A stretch of DNA of 64,000 nt from Gyrodactylus bullatarudis. Taxonomy: Eukaryota > Platyhelminthes > Monogenea > Gyrodactylidea > Gyrodactylidae. Positions 22,524-36,700 of the stretch are shown here, in pieces. The notes under the pieces are model-generated. The model was not told the origin of the DNA and did no database searches. It was given only the letters and a program-made list of their open reading frames with translations. A program made the translations under genes and the position numbers. Position 1 is the stretch's first letter. Each line of letters opens with the position of its first letter. The stretch lies in NCBI GenBank assembly GCA_012064415.1, contig SSNU01000137.1:37292-101291 (forward strand), written 5' to 3'.

Positions 22524-24807
22524 TTACTTGTCCATGTAATATTTAGTATGCCAAACCAAAATCTGAAAAAAGAAGATTTAATAAGTACTAATTTATATTT
22601 TGAATAGTTAAATCAACCAACCCTTTGACATCCATCTGCCAACGGTTCCATTTCTTTCCAATTCTTATAGCCAAGATCTCTTATAAAGCATGGTTCCAGT
22701 CTTGTTACACAATCTACGTTAAAATAGGCTTGATAAGAGAGAATTCTGTCCAGATTTATTGCAAAAGCAGCCATATCCACAGGAAATATTCTGCTAGGCA
22801 TAAAGTAGACATGCATTTTATCTATTGTTGTCCTGTTTTTTGCAATTGTTACACAGCCTTCCCAAGGTATCCCTCCCGAATATCCTACAGGTAAAGTTGC
22901 AATGCTCTTTGTTTTTTTCAACTAAATTTTGAAATAAAATTCATTTTAAAAATCTATAAATAAATTTTGAAAATTTTCAAGAAATTCTGCCGTTATTGTG
23001 AATTTTGAAAATTCCCACTTTATTGAAAAATGAGGTATTCTTCAAATAAACTTAAAAAACTCACTTCGTTGAATAGGTCTGGGTGGTATGTGTTGTCATC
23101 ATCAGCGAAATAGACAGTATGCCTCATATGTTTGAATAAATGTTTATTTTCACGAATAAAATACAATGCCTTATTTCTTTGAATAACTCCTTTGGATTTA
23201 CTTTGCTGTAAAGCTAACTCATCGAATCGAGCATTTAAATGGACAATGTTCACTGGACACTCTTGAACGAATTCTCTGACCAGTCTTTAATAATTAAAAA
23301 ATATAAGAGGAGATATTTTTTTCTATTTCAAAATAATTTTTTAATGAAAAGAATGAAGTCGATATTTCAATTCTATTATCATTCATTCCCTAATACAATG
23401 TATAATATACATATTTTTCAGTGAATTTATAACAGCTTTTCTTTAAATCAAGATTTTATAAGTGACAGTTATAATATCAAATGTCCTCTTTAACAAAAAC
23501 TCTCTAATAGGTTTTGGGGTCAAAATTTTGGAATCTATAATTAGAACTATGTTTCTCATCATTTGAATTCTTCTCATTTTAGGCTGATAAACTGGAGTCA
23601 TGCTGGAGTTAAAATCAAACGAAAGATTTTTGAATAATTATAATTAATTATAAGTGATTCAACAGCCTGATTATTAGGTGTTATTTTATTTAAGGTATTA
23701 ACAAAGATCAGCGATATTGATCCAGTATTTGGCTTATCTAAGAGGACGCTAAATTGATTGTGCTATCTTACAATTTCTAGTATATACAGTAATATATTTA
23801 AATAGACCATAATAGGAAATAAATATTACTCTAAAACCTTCTTGATTTACATTGGCTCATGCGGAATACGCCCGAACTAGATCTCATAATTTCATATTTT
23901 AACTTTATAACGTAAATAAATTGTACAGATTAATTTAATTAGAGATTTATACAATAATTATTAAATGATACAGATTTCGGATCGCTTCTGTATTGCAATT
24001 GTTTAATTTTATAAGAGAATGTAAACAAGGGGTGCTTATAAGAATATTTTCATATTTTTAATGTCATATCTCTCCAGAGTACAACATTTAATTTTTGATT
24101 GATTATGAAACTTATCCCTTAAAGTTACAGAAAATTATTTTTATGACTCATTTGATGATTCTGCTACTATTTTTAGTTCAGGACTCATCGATCAAGAATC
24201 GGCTATATCTCACGTACTTAGCAGATAGGGCTAAATCAATCGAATATTTGAATTCTACTTTTTTTTAACTTTTTATCGACGACCTTGAAAGATTGGTTGC
24301 TCAAAAAAGTTTTTATCAAAAATTTAATTTTTGAAAAAATCGCAGAACTTTACCTTTTAGAAATTTCAAGCAAAGATTTAAGCATGAATAAAATACTCAG
24401 ATTTTGTTCATTAGAAAGAGTTTGGTGCTCTAGGCTTCAGTAGGTTGAAAAAAAAATTAAATTAAAATTAAAATTAACAAAAGAATGATACCAGTGGAAT
24501 ATCAGACTGTTCTATTCAGCGAATGAAGCTATATATTTAAAGTTTTACTAAACTTGTTTCATGAGATTATCAAAGACACTTACTCAGTCTCTGTATAAGA
24601 ATCTTCAATTATTATCCATGTAACATCCTCAACATTTGAAAGAGAAGCACACATCTGAATCAGAATAGGTCTCTGTAAAATTCTGTAATAGGTTGGAGTT
24701 ATAATGATCAGGCCACTTTTTTCATTCTCCTCTTTAACCAATGCAATTTCACAATTTGATATTGACAAATAAATTAGGGATATAATCAAAAGTGTCTTTT
24801 CCCTCAT
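22524..24807 (-). CDS. GT43 beta-1,3-glucuronyltransferase-like gene, copy 2
   Basis: This is a tandem paralogue of the 14101-18758 gene with the same four-exon structure: 24584-24807, 23065-23284, 22622-22921 and 22524-22562, giving 260 aa. The third exon is 300 nt in both copies and the intron phases agree. Motifs: IITPTYYR, WIIIEDS, VNIVHLNARFDE, VIQRNKA, YFADDDNTYHPDLF with the DDD metal-binding triad, GGIPWEGC, FPVDMAAFAINLDRIL, EMEPLADGC, ILVWHTK. The N-terminus (MREKTLLIISLIYLSI) is a short signal-anchor with a three- or four-residue tail. It differs from copy 1 mainly in the N-terminus, the loop after the NIVHLN motif, and the last residues. Introns are 59, 143 and 1,299 nt and lack the transposon relics of copy 1. 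The acceptor cannot be predicted from sequence. Confidence 0.88.
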
Positions 24808-25785
24808 TGATTATAAATTGACCGGTTGAAATTAATTAATATCAGGCTAAAGGAATAATTCTCTTCAAGCAAGGCACTCTGAGTAAAAGTATATCTTACT
24901 TAGAGGTTTTAAATTTTCTTTTACTATGGTAAATATAGTAAGAGATACAGTATCTCTGAGATACAATGATTTTTTGATGTTATATGGAATCCATATTATG
25001 GATCAATGATTAGAATTTTAGAACACTAACAAAATCAAGCAATAAAGTAGGTGATAATGAAATTTGAAAGGGTTTAAATCAAAAATTGATTTTTAACATC
25101 AAGTTTTCAAGAAATCAAGTACAAAAAGCACGATGCTACTTGTAGTTTTGATTGTTATAATTATGAATAACCCGAAAGGGCTAAACTCGAGTTGACTTAG
25201 ACGATGGATGCACAGTGTACTCTCAAATTCTATTTCATAGTTTTTTTGTTTCCGAATCAATACTAATTAGAATTGTAATTTGAAGAACAGAAAAAGTTCC
25301 CCTATCCTTAGATCCATCGAAAAAAAGTAAATTTTGAAAGCCTTTGCTGACAAGAATATCCATTCCAAGATATTATAACGGTTGAAATTTGTTTTGCTGA
25401 TTTTAAATTTCGATGAGTCTTTGATACAGGGAGTATTCTAAAATTTTATGAGTTTAATGAATTTGGTAAAAAATATTGAGGAGAAAATTCAGACTCTATT
25501 ATCATTTTTATAAGGACTTTTAACTATAAAGTTATTTTGGAAAGTCTTCGCCTTAGATTTGAGGCTGACACTAAACTTACGATTTTCCTAGTTAAATTTT
25601 TATTGAGAACTAATTTTCTTTAGTAGCAAATTTAGCCTTGAAAATTAAGTCTTCTGCATCTCTTATATGCCATATTATAATATATGGAGAAGATAAGGAT
25701 AATTTATTCATCTAATGAATATCTACTAATAAGTAAGAATGAATATATATTTTTTATTTGTGAAAGAATGATTTTATTGAATAAT
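24808..25785. other. intergenic between GT43 copy 2 and GNL3
   Basis: No gene is seen. Minus-strand AATAAA candidates for GNL3 lie at 25753-25758 and 25773-25778. Confidence 0.5.
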
Positions 25786-27421
25786 TTACTCCATAGCTTC
25801 ATTCTCTGACGTTTCTGATTCGTCTTCAACCATGGATCTATCGTCAACCTCAAGTTTATTGTTGATTGAAACCTTCATTGGCTTGGATTCAAGGATAACA
25901 GCATCAGGACAAAACTCCATGTCAATTGTCTGACGTGGCTTGAAAACATCTTAAAATAAAATTTTTTTTTATATTTGTGAAACACAGTAAGTTATCGCTA
26001 TGAAACCCACTACTTAAAGCTTCTTCATCATAATCTTGAAGAGGTATGTCTAATTCGTCTATGGCAATAGTTTCAGGCATTCGAGATTCTCCAAAAGTAT
26101 CATTTTCTGGAGGTAGTGTATGGTACGTTATTTTACCACTAAAGATTAAATTCATAAATTATAATAGAAGTATTATCGGTTGATTGTGGAACTTACGTAA
26201 TCCAATCTCGAATAAGACATAAGGCAGCTTGTCTTATGTTACAAATGCCGCCTTTTTTCAAGAGACCTCTCTTTTGAGAAAATTGAACAAGAAATTCCGC
26301 AGGATTGCCAAACTCTTCGATCCCATATTTAACCATCAATTGACGTTTAGGAACTCTACGAAGGATAGCCTCGACGGCGATATTAGGATCTTCAAGACTC
26401 TCGGGTTTAATGCAATTCTTGAGGACTTTTTCGGCTTCATCAACAGATTTTGATGGGACCATACCGGGACTATCATAAAGATAAAGACTGCCAGTTAAGC
26501 GGAATAGTTGAGATGTCCTTGTGAGACCAGGGATATTACTGCTAGGCGTAACATTTTTTCTTTTCAGAGTATTGACAATAGCACTCTTTCCTGTATTGGG
26601 AAGTCCGATAAAACCTACAACTAGCCTATGCTGTGAATCTTTCTTTTTATTTCCATTGCATGAATTGTCTTTTGTCATTGGGATTTTATGACGGGCATAA
26701 CTACCGAGGAGTGCCATCAGAGCTTCTACGCCGATTCCAGCATGTGTTCTGATCAAAATTAGGAAAATAGTACCAACTTTTTAAAATTTTCATTTAGTCC
26801 TAAATTACGTTCCCATGAATCTTTGCTAGTCTTTAAATTACTGGCTTGCTCTTGGGTATTAGCTTTGAACGGCAATGTAGCATAGTGTTTTCTAAAATAT
26901 TTTAGCCAGCTCATCACATTTTCTCCAGGAACAAGGTCAATTTTGTTAATCAACAGAACAAGCTTCTTATTCTGAGCAGCAACTTCTAGTTCAGCATCAG
27001 GACATCTTGTACCATTAGGATCACGGGCATCAAGAACTTCGATAATAATGTCACTTTCTTTAATGACTTTTTGGAACTCTGATGAAAGTGAAACAGCTAC
27101 TTTGGAGGGAACAGTGACATTGACTTTATCTGCATTTTTTTTCGCTTCGATTCTAGCTAAGAACTGATTCTTTTTTATTTCATTGAACAACTCGCGAGTC
27201 TGATCAATATATTTATAAACATCTTCTTTGAACGGAAGGGAATGTGGAACACCAGGATCTTTACGTTTGAACTTGCTTGGATTTTTTCTTTTATCTTTCC
27301 TAAGATTGCGATTATGTTCTTTAACTTTTTTGATAATTTTATATTTTTGTCTTAACGTAGTCCTTTTACTTCCATGTCCTAAAATGAATTATAAATGATT
27401 ACTTGAATTAACTTTAGTCAT
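25786..27421 (-). CDS. GNL3: nucleostemin / GNL3 nucleolar GTPase
   Basis: This belongs to the YlqF/YawG family of circularly permuted GTPases. It acts in the nucleolus in large-subunit ribosome biogenesis. The exons are 27403-27421, 26778-27378, 26197-26748, 26014-26138 and 25786-25949, giving 486 aa. The N-terminus is basic (GSKRTTLRQKYKIIKKVKEH), as in GNL3. The permuted G motifs appear in the expected order: VLDARDPNGTRCP, G4 NKIDLVP, then G1 GLPNTGKS, GLTR and G3 DSPGMVP. The conserved KRGLLKKGGICNIRQAA block follows, then an acidic C-terminus. The first intron is 24 nt and the second 29 nt. The first is the least certain, because another donor would shift frame. GNL3L is possible, but the short N-terminus and acidic tail favour GNL3/NS1. 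The gene is divergent from the convertase gene, 368 bp away. Confidence 0.9.
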
Positions 27422-27789
27422 TTCACGCTTAAGAAAACTGAAAGATAGTATGATTAAAACAAGAAAGCAGGAATTTTTGTGCTAGTTTATTTAAACACTA
27501 GTCTTTTTAAAACATTTTATAATAAATTAGCTTATAAAAGCATGATTTTATTAATTTAATTAAACAATAGGCCTGCTAATAAATTCCTCTCTATATGTTA
27601 TTGCATTTATCCGGATCTTCTGATTCATTTGCTTTGTTTAAATATATTGAAACTATACTATTTATTATGGCGGTCATCTAAACAGATGATAGCTGGAAAG
27701 ATCCTATTTTGTCGTTGTCAAATGTACTCACAGCTTAAATCATTCTAAATAATACATCTTGACCCTTTTCAAATACTCAGAATAATCTT
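27422..27789. promoter_or_regulatory. divergent region between GNL3 and furin-2
   Basis: A 368-bp interval between the two divergent start codons must hold both promoters and 5' UTRs. No specific element was recognised. Confidence 0.4.
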
Positions 27790-30700
27790 ATGATTTATCG
27801 TAGTCAAGAAAGACCTTTATTTATTCTGCTGCTGACACTTTTATGTCTCACAAGAATCGTTGAATCTTACCATGAATGGCTAATTGAAATCGCTGGTCCT
27901 AGATCTTTAGCTATAGAGTTTGCAAAGCAAAATGGACTTATTTTTGTGGACGAAGTAAGCATCATGATTTTATGAAAATTTAAGATGCATGGAATGCCTT
28001 ATCATTATATTTTTCACTCAAATACTGCAATGCCATTCGGAAAAGGTAACTCCAGGATTAAGAGAGAAGCATTTGTTTCTAAAATCATTCCCCAAACTGA
28101 GCTTATTCGTAAAAAACGCTCTGCTTATATGAATTGGAATGATCCCTACTTCAGTCAGATGTGGTATTTGGTAAGTTCTTGATTACATAACATATATAAT
28201 ATAGCACCGCTCTTTCCGTGATCCTACAACATATGACATGAATGTTCTTGAAGCATGGGAACTTGGATATAGCGGAAAAGGAGTTGTTGTTACTATCATG
28301 GATGATGGTGTGGATTATACTCATGATGATTTGAAAAATAACTATGTGAGTATTTTATTTATAAGCCCAACTTTGAAGAAGAAAATTAATTTCATTGAGA
28401 GACGAGTTTTTTTCATCTTTTATTTTACATTTCATGAGAAGAATATTTTTTCTGTTGTTGCTATTTTGTCTGCAAATTAATTTAATTAATTTTTGCAAAA
28501 CTAAAATGAAAAAAAAATTCTGCACCAGTTGTTGAAGAAGTAATTGGAAAATACTGAGAAAAAGTTTCTATGAATTTTGTTTATGGGTATTACCCATTGG
28601 GTAAGGAGTCTGTATGATAGACAATCCTAATCTGATCTCTCTAGAGAGATCTCAAGTCTGCTTGATTTGATAAATTTTCTCAATTTCTGGCGTTTTTCTA
28701 AATTCAGAAAATGAATGAAGCATTGACTAATAAGATAAATATATTAATTTTGAAATCATATCTTATTATTTATTCTTTTGGGAAATTTCTCATTCCTTTT
28801 TCTTTGGTAAGAATTCAGATTCTTTTTGGTAAATAAAATTCTACTTGAATGAAAATAAATAAATGAATAATATTGTGTTTTCTCTATTTTAAAATTTATC
28901 CTGTCACTTGGCTAACATTCCCATCGTATAATTTCCTCTTTCCTTTTTTCGCTCCCTTCAATGTCTAGTGTGAAAGTTTGGGGTCATTAAAATGCATACA
29001 CACACCACAATAAATAAGAGGAAGCTTGAAAAATGGGAAGAGTAAAAACTGGGGGGTTGTCGACTAATCGATAAGGTGCAAGAGTATTCTTCTTTTATTT
29101 CAACCTCAAATGTATGGGAAATATCATCCATTATTAAATAGTCTTCTTAGGTAAATAAAATTCCTTGAAAATGTAGACTCGAATATGTTTCGATTGCCTA
29201 CCTTGAACCTTTTATATTATTCGATATTTTAATGAGATTTATCAGGGTTCCTTTCTCAGGCTTTATTTGAATGAATCACCTACTCAAACTTGAATTTCTG
29301 TTCTATTTTCTGAATCGAATATCTGAATTTTTAAAAATACAACACTTCTCTCCAACTCTCTGAGAAAAATATTAGATATAAATTCATTATACGATTAAAT
29401 TTATGCAATCTATAGCAGAAAATGCTAGTTTCAGCGATAATGATTAACGGCTGATTTAATCTGTTTTCATGTAATAGATCAAGAGTATTGTCTTACGTAA
29501 AATAAATTAAAATTACCCTATTTCGTTTCACTTTCAGAAAATCTTGAGTTTGTTAAAAAATGTTACATATTAATATTAGTAATTTATCCCATTATCAATG
29601 ATGTGTCAAGAATTTTCTTCTCCAAAAATCCAGGTTATTTAATCTTGTATGTTATTAATTAGATAATTTTCAATTCTTTTGAATAAAATGTACATAAAAA
29701 CCCTTAAGCTTGTGCTTTTCATGGTGACATAGGTTTGTAATACAGATTGTATATTTGAATTTTGAACAATTTTCTAATTAAAATCTTTTCATTAATCTCC
29801 CCTCCTCACAATCACAAAATTCAAAGGATAAAAATGCAAGCTTTGACATCAATGGCAGAGATAAGGATCCTATGCCTGACATGAAAAATTCCATGAATCA
29901 GTAAGCATTTCTTCTAATTTCATTTACATGCATTTGATTTTTTCATCACACAGAAAATATTTTATCCTTTTGGAATGTCTATTATTCATCCACATTACTA
30001 ACATCTCTATTAAAAATGAATATTTTTTTTTCTGCCAATATATATACCATTTCTAATATTTTTATGATATGATATGGGAGAGTATATGTATTTGAATTTA
30101 TCTTACTTTTGTAGCATTTTACTTTAGGATAAGGAGAATAACTAAATGTGTTTCCTTCCAAGTAATTGCCCACAAATTTCACTTTTCCTTCCTCTCCTCT
30201 CTAGTGTATTCTACTTTATTGTGAATAAATATGATTCATTTATTAGTAGTAGTCTCTTTGGCCTAGCAAACTATAATAATATTATTATTATTACTATATA
30301 TTAGCAATTTACTAATACCAATAAATAATTGTACAAATTGTCTTCAAAACATGTATGTATTTTAAAATTATGTGCAATAGAAACCAACTGCTATTGTACT
30401 CTATTTTTAGTATGCATTTTTATGAATAAAAAAACCTTTACTATCTATCTAGAGATGGATTTTGTGTGCTTTACCAAAAATATCTATCCAAATTAAATCT
30501 AGACGTATTCTCTTTATGATATCACTCATCCTCTATCACAATAAATTCTAATGAGCTAATGAACTAAAATTCACGTATTTTTGAACTTGACCGAATTCCC
30601 CAAACAAAAGTCAAAAATAAAAACAATATCCACAACCTTTGTTCATAGTACATACACTTTAATCAATCATTTGAATGTAGGTTCTCTTTTTATACGTTGT

Positions 30701-33700
30701 CAAAAGGATGTATTGATCTACAGATGTATTGAACAACATTTAAATCATGGTTGGTTTGAGATGATTTTAAAAACATTCATGTTCTCTTTAAAATTCTCAG
30801 AGAGAGAGAAAGATCATCATCAAATTTATTTTCTGTGCGAGCTTTCAAACTCTATTGAAAATCATCTAAAAATGGATCAAAAATTTATTTTTGATAATCC
30901 AACCTCTCTAATGTGTACCAAAATAAATTAATTGAACGTCTCATTTTCTTTTTCTGGAGCTAGATTCATAGACAGAAAAAAACCTTTGGATAATTCATTA
31001 TGAAGGTAAAAATTTTGCCGAATTAAGAGAAAATTTTCTCTACGACAAAATCAAATTAACTCTATCAATTTTATTAATCAATCTACGCGAGAGATTAACT
31101 AGATTTGTGCGCTATCTTTCAACCAAATTTTGGATTAAATGTAAAATCTTGTTTAAGACTAATTCCCACTAATCGGTATGGGAAAAAGTTTGCAAATCTT
31201 TTATCTTATTCATTGTCTATACTTTCTTGAATGTATAAATTAGATTATCTATTAATTGTTTGTTTTTCTGGCCAAATTAATAACAACAACAAAAATAGAA
31301 GCAGCAAAATAGTTTTCTGTTATATTAAGAAATCTGTCTGGTTCCTTAAGCTTCAAAATATGATCTAATCAAAAATTTTCCAACATTTTTTAATATTTTA
31401 ATTCTTGTTCTCTTCAAATTGTTTATTAGTGATTTTGAATTTAAACTTTTAATCACCTTTAAAGTTTTTCAAAACACTTTATTGTTATATAGAAGTTGAA
31501 TGCTGTTTAAAATTTACAGTTTAATTTTTATTGTTACAAGTGAAAAGAAATTGCTTTTGCTGACTTCCCTCTTGCATTTTGTTTTGATTTATTCGATATA
31601 TTCCCATGATCATGAGCAAACTTCTTTGAGCAACCGTGAGGCTCGAAATATTAAAAATTCTTCTGGAAGAGATCTCTTCTTATCTTTAAACCAAAGACAT
31701 TTAGATAAATTAGAATCTGATCAAAAACCATAAAAATACATGCTTGTATTTTCAAATTGAATGAACTTTTACAAATGCTGTACTTTCTCCTTCCTAAGCT
31801 TGTAAGAAATAGAAGAATCTGACATTTTTGCTACAAACAACAGTCAATAAACCGAAATAAGAATAATATAACTTTGAGCAATTAACTTTCCTGTTTATCC
31901 ATCATGTTTTGTAATAGAAATGTATGTATTATTTTGCTAGTCTTCTTCTAAAGCTTTTTTGGGCATACACATACATATTTTATTGATTTCTCATATTTTC
32001 GCTAATATTAATAGCCTGATTCCCCAAAAAAATTTCCTTTAAGAATTTACCATCTTTTCTTATTTCTACCAGCTCAAAATTTATTTTGCTATCTACTAGT
32101 ATGCTAGAAATTTGATCCTAAAATTAGCTTTGTAATTTTAGAATTTGTTCAAAAAGGCAAAATTTCTATAAATCTCTATTCTCTGACCAAGCTCTAACAA
32201 GACTATGAATAAAATATTCTTCTGTGCTGATTATTTAAACTTTTATCTTTTATCGACCCTATCAAAAGTTTATCTTCTTGAGATTATCGAATATTTAAGC
32301 ATTAATTGATCTGCATCAACATTTTGAGTCTTAATTAATCAATTATCCACTAGATTTTCAATTTTTATTACAAAGTTTCCCAAAGTAAAATAAAATCTCT
32401 GTACCCAATATTAATGTTATTTTTTTCAAAAAATTTTAAGTCATGGAACCCGGTGTGCTGGACAAGTTGCGGCTAGTGGAAATAACACAAATTGCATTGT
32501 TGGAGTCGCTTATGAGGCTAGCATTGGAGGTGAGTTTTTTCTCATGTACTAGATAAGTTTCAATCAATTGCGCGATCTATTTCTTTTTGAAATCCAGCTT
32601 TGAAATTTTTTAAGAAATAATTTGAAAAATCATTTATTAATTGACATCTTAAATAAGAGGAAATTCATTGCTTAACATCCGTAAAGTTTGCCAAAACTCA
32701 ATTTCTTTTTTTGAAATGTTTTATCGATTGTAAAAAAGAATTTTTTCTAACTACTAAAGAGTTGTCTTTTGTTACCATTATCTACTTGTTTTAGAAGGCT
32801 ATATTGATGAAAATTGCCAGTATTATTATTCTTTTATGCATTAATTTTCCACAAAAACAACTTTATTATTACACTGATTGAATAAAATGGGGTGGTGAAA
32901 ACTCTATTATTATTTTTAATTAGTTACCATTATACTCTTGCTATTGTAATATCATATCTCATCGCTGAAATAAAGCATATGCATACTAAACACCATGATA
33001 GAAACAACTCTTTGAAAGATATTTGATTGGTAAAACCCCTTTGATCTTGGGATGATTTTCACAAAATAAATTTTGAATGAAAAAAGTAAAATTTCAACTA
33101 TTACAATTGTTTTTTACTCGACTGAAAATCAGGGAATATATCTAAACATTTTTTTACTCGTATATCTTCTTTTTGAGATTGTGAACTTATCTTTTATTCA
33201 TCCATAGATAAGAGTACAATACTAAATTACATTTGGTAACGCATTATTCACTTTTACAATTCCCAAGAATTTTTCTCCTCTTCAAGATAACCCTTGAGCA
33301 AAGACACAATCTTTTCAATAATCAAGCTTGAATAATTATCTGTAAAAATCTAAGTTTTTTAGATTAGAACCGTTCATCAATTCTTTTTTTGGTTACAACT
33401 TATATTCCATAACAAATTTAAATTTAATCCTTTTTTTGAATAAAAGAATGTATATGTAGTATGATCATTTGAATCATTTTATTTGCCGAATATGAAATAA
33501 ACCACTCCATTGAATTGACAGATAAAATTCCAATGATTTCAGAAACAGATGAGGATAGAAAAGCATTTCTGTTTCTGAATTATTTAGAGAAGAGATTCAT
33601 CTTTGCCTGATTTAACTGAATAACTAATAGAATAAATTATGTATTTTTCTCAGGAATCAGAATGTTGGACGGTAAAATAACTGACAGAGTTGAAGCGGAA

Positions 33701-36700
33701 GCTTTAATGTTCAACGTAGAATATATCGACATCTATTCAGGCAGTTGGGGGCCAGATGATTCTGGCGAAAATCACGAAGGTCCTGGTCAATTAGCCTCAT
33801 ATGCCTTTAATACTGCCATATCGAAAGTAGGTTGAATAACTTCTTTGTTTAATCTCCATTTCCTAATGTATCTGTTATAATTAGGGTCGCCGAGGCCTTG
33901 GAGCCATTTTTATATGGGCCTCAGGTAATGGAGGAAATTCTGGGGATTCTTGTGCATTTGATGGTTATGCCAGTAATATCTACACCATCTCGATATCCAG
34001 TGTTTCTGAATCTAACTCTAGACCATGGTATCAAGAACGATGTACATCCACACTCGCAACAACATACTCAAGCGGAGATACAGGACAGAAACAGGTTGTA
34101 CGTTTCTATTAGAAAGAATATTTTTATGATTTATATCCCTTCTTTTTTGTAGCTATCTATAGACTTATTAAACCGGTGTACATCAACTCATACAGGGACG
34201 TCAGCAAGTGCCCCGTTAGCTGCCGGATTTGTTGCTCTACTTCTTCAGGCCAAGTAAATTCATTTTTTTCAAATTTAATTTAAAAAAGTCAATGACTAGT
34301 TACAATTGAATCTGATAAAATAATCGAAGGCCTCAAAAAATTAATTTATATCTCATATTTATTATAGTCCTGACTTAACCTGGCGAGATGTTCAATATAT
34401 TATCGTTCTCACATCAATAACAAAACCCTTTCGAGATGGTCTATTCACCACGAATGGAGCTGGAAGGAATTGTAATTTTCTTGATTTTAATTCTATGAAC
34501 ACATTTAGTAATAATTTCTTAAAATTATAGACAGCATGTTTTATGGCTTCGGACTTATGGATGCTGGGAAAATGGTTAGACTGGGCAAACTATGGCATCG
34601 CCTCCCTGAACAACACAAGTGCAAATCATCTAAAAATCTCATTTTCAAGTAAGAATTTGAAAGTTTTAAATCGATTATCCTTGGAAGGTTGCTTATTTCT
34701 TAAGAAGTGCTTTGGTTATTGAAGTAACAATCAAAGGTTCAAATGATGGAAATAAGAAAAAATTATTGCCGAAATTTCTCCAGTCAAAAATCAACCTTAT
34801 TTTCAATTCTTGATAAAAAAGATCTCACAGTTTTCTTTAAGATTTTCTTCCGAATTACCCCCCAATTTATTGTTTCTTCGGGGTTTAATCAAACATTTTA
34901 TGCATTTAAATTTATCTTTTCAGGATAATTATTTCACTTGAGAGTTATTTATGTGGAAATAAAAACTTTTCCATCGATCTACCTAAGGATAATCATATTC
35001 TAATGATAATAATAATAATTTATCATTTTCTTGACCTTAAAGGAAACTTGAGGGTAAATTTGATATTCAAATACCCTTTCGATTTGATGGTTGTATAAAG
35101 GAGAATGATTCGGAAAGTAGTCTTTACAACTCTGGGGAAACAGGAGAGCCTGTTAGATTTATTGAACATCTTCAATTGTTTCTTGATCTTGACTATTCGT
35201 ACCGTGGAATATTACGCATACAATTAATTAGTCCATCCGGTACCATTGCTGAAATTATGCCAACCCGAATCCACGATGCTCATAGTGGAGAAGCTGGATT
35301 TCAAAAAATTCCTCTTACCACAGTTCAATTTTGGGGTGAAGCATTAAGTGGTCTATGGACTATTCGAATTGATAATCAAAATGCCTGTCGGGAAATCGAA
35401 GAGGGTTACGTGAGCACACATATGAATGTTAACTGTAACAAGATTCTCTCTAATGTTAACAAACAATATGGAACATTGAATGCAACCTGGCTCATTGCTC
35501 ACGGTACAGAAGACTTTCCTATACGATTAAAGAAACCACCCATACAAGGAAAATTTGCTCCGCCCAAAGTATGCTTAAAATTTTGATAAAAAATACTGGA
35601 ACAATCTAATTTGAGAGTTTCTAATTCTATTCTCACGTACACCCCTTACATGGCTATATCACCTATACCTTGTTTGAATAGCATTGAAAATAATTTTCAT
35701 CGGCTAGAACATAAGCGGGAGTATTTAAATTTCTCAAGTGACCTCAAAATCAATTTAGAAATATTTAGATCTCATTGTAACTGAAATAATGGAAATATCT
35801 TTTTCTATTGAAATAAAATTTCGATTTTCGATTCCCAAAAATATTCATTATAATAGTAGCAAAATAAACAGATTTTGATAACTGGTCTGATGAGAAATAA
35901 TATAAATCAAAGATTTAATTTAGTCAAAAACTTTATTCTTAGACCATGACTTTTTAAGCCATAATAAAGAGTATTAGTCAGAATAAAAATTTTACGTTCA
36001 AAAGTTCAAATAATTTTTTCAATCGTCCTATAAAAGATTTATTTATGATAATTCTAATAACAATAAACATAACCCTATTAATTTCATAATATTCACTCTT
36101 TCTCTTTAGAATTGGTTTTCAAAATTTGAAAAATATGTTATAAATGACGATGAAAACTCATCTGGAAATACAAAATTCAAAGTGAGTATTTATATGTATG
36201 ATCGATTTTCTTGCAAAACAGCTAAATGTAGGATAATATTCTTCTCAAATCTTATAGAGTCTAGACACTGAAAAAATACAATTTTATCCTTTTTAGGGAG
36301 AGGGCGTGTTTTGCCTTTATAAGAAAACCTTGGATTTTCATTATACAATGCAATGTAGTAATAATATTATTTCTCCTTTGTCTTTGAATTATTTTCAAGA
36401 AATATGATATTTTTCTTTTATTTTTAGTGAAAAATGTAAAAGTTTTTCTCTTAATTCGTTTTTATCCAACATCATCCGTCATATACATAATTACTGTTAT
36501 TAAATAAGGAAGACTATAACTGAATATATACTAATAAAAATTAAATTTTCCCATAGCCTAGCCTGTAAGTGGATAATTATAAATTCAAAAAGTGTAGGCA
36601 AGTGATCTCATCGATAAAAAGCAATCTTGACTCATACCATATTTTTGGTTTTCATTGTTTATTTTAGCCCCTTTATCGAGAGAATTTTAGATATATCACT

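Noticed and set aside
30581..30931. 116-aa plus-strand frame inside furin-2 intron 4
   Set aside because: No motif, no family resemblance, and no good splice context. Chance in AT-rich DNA.
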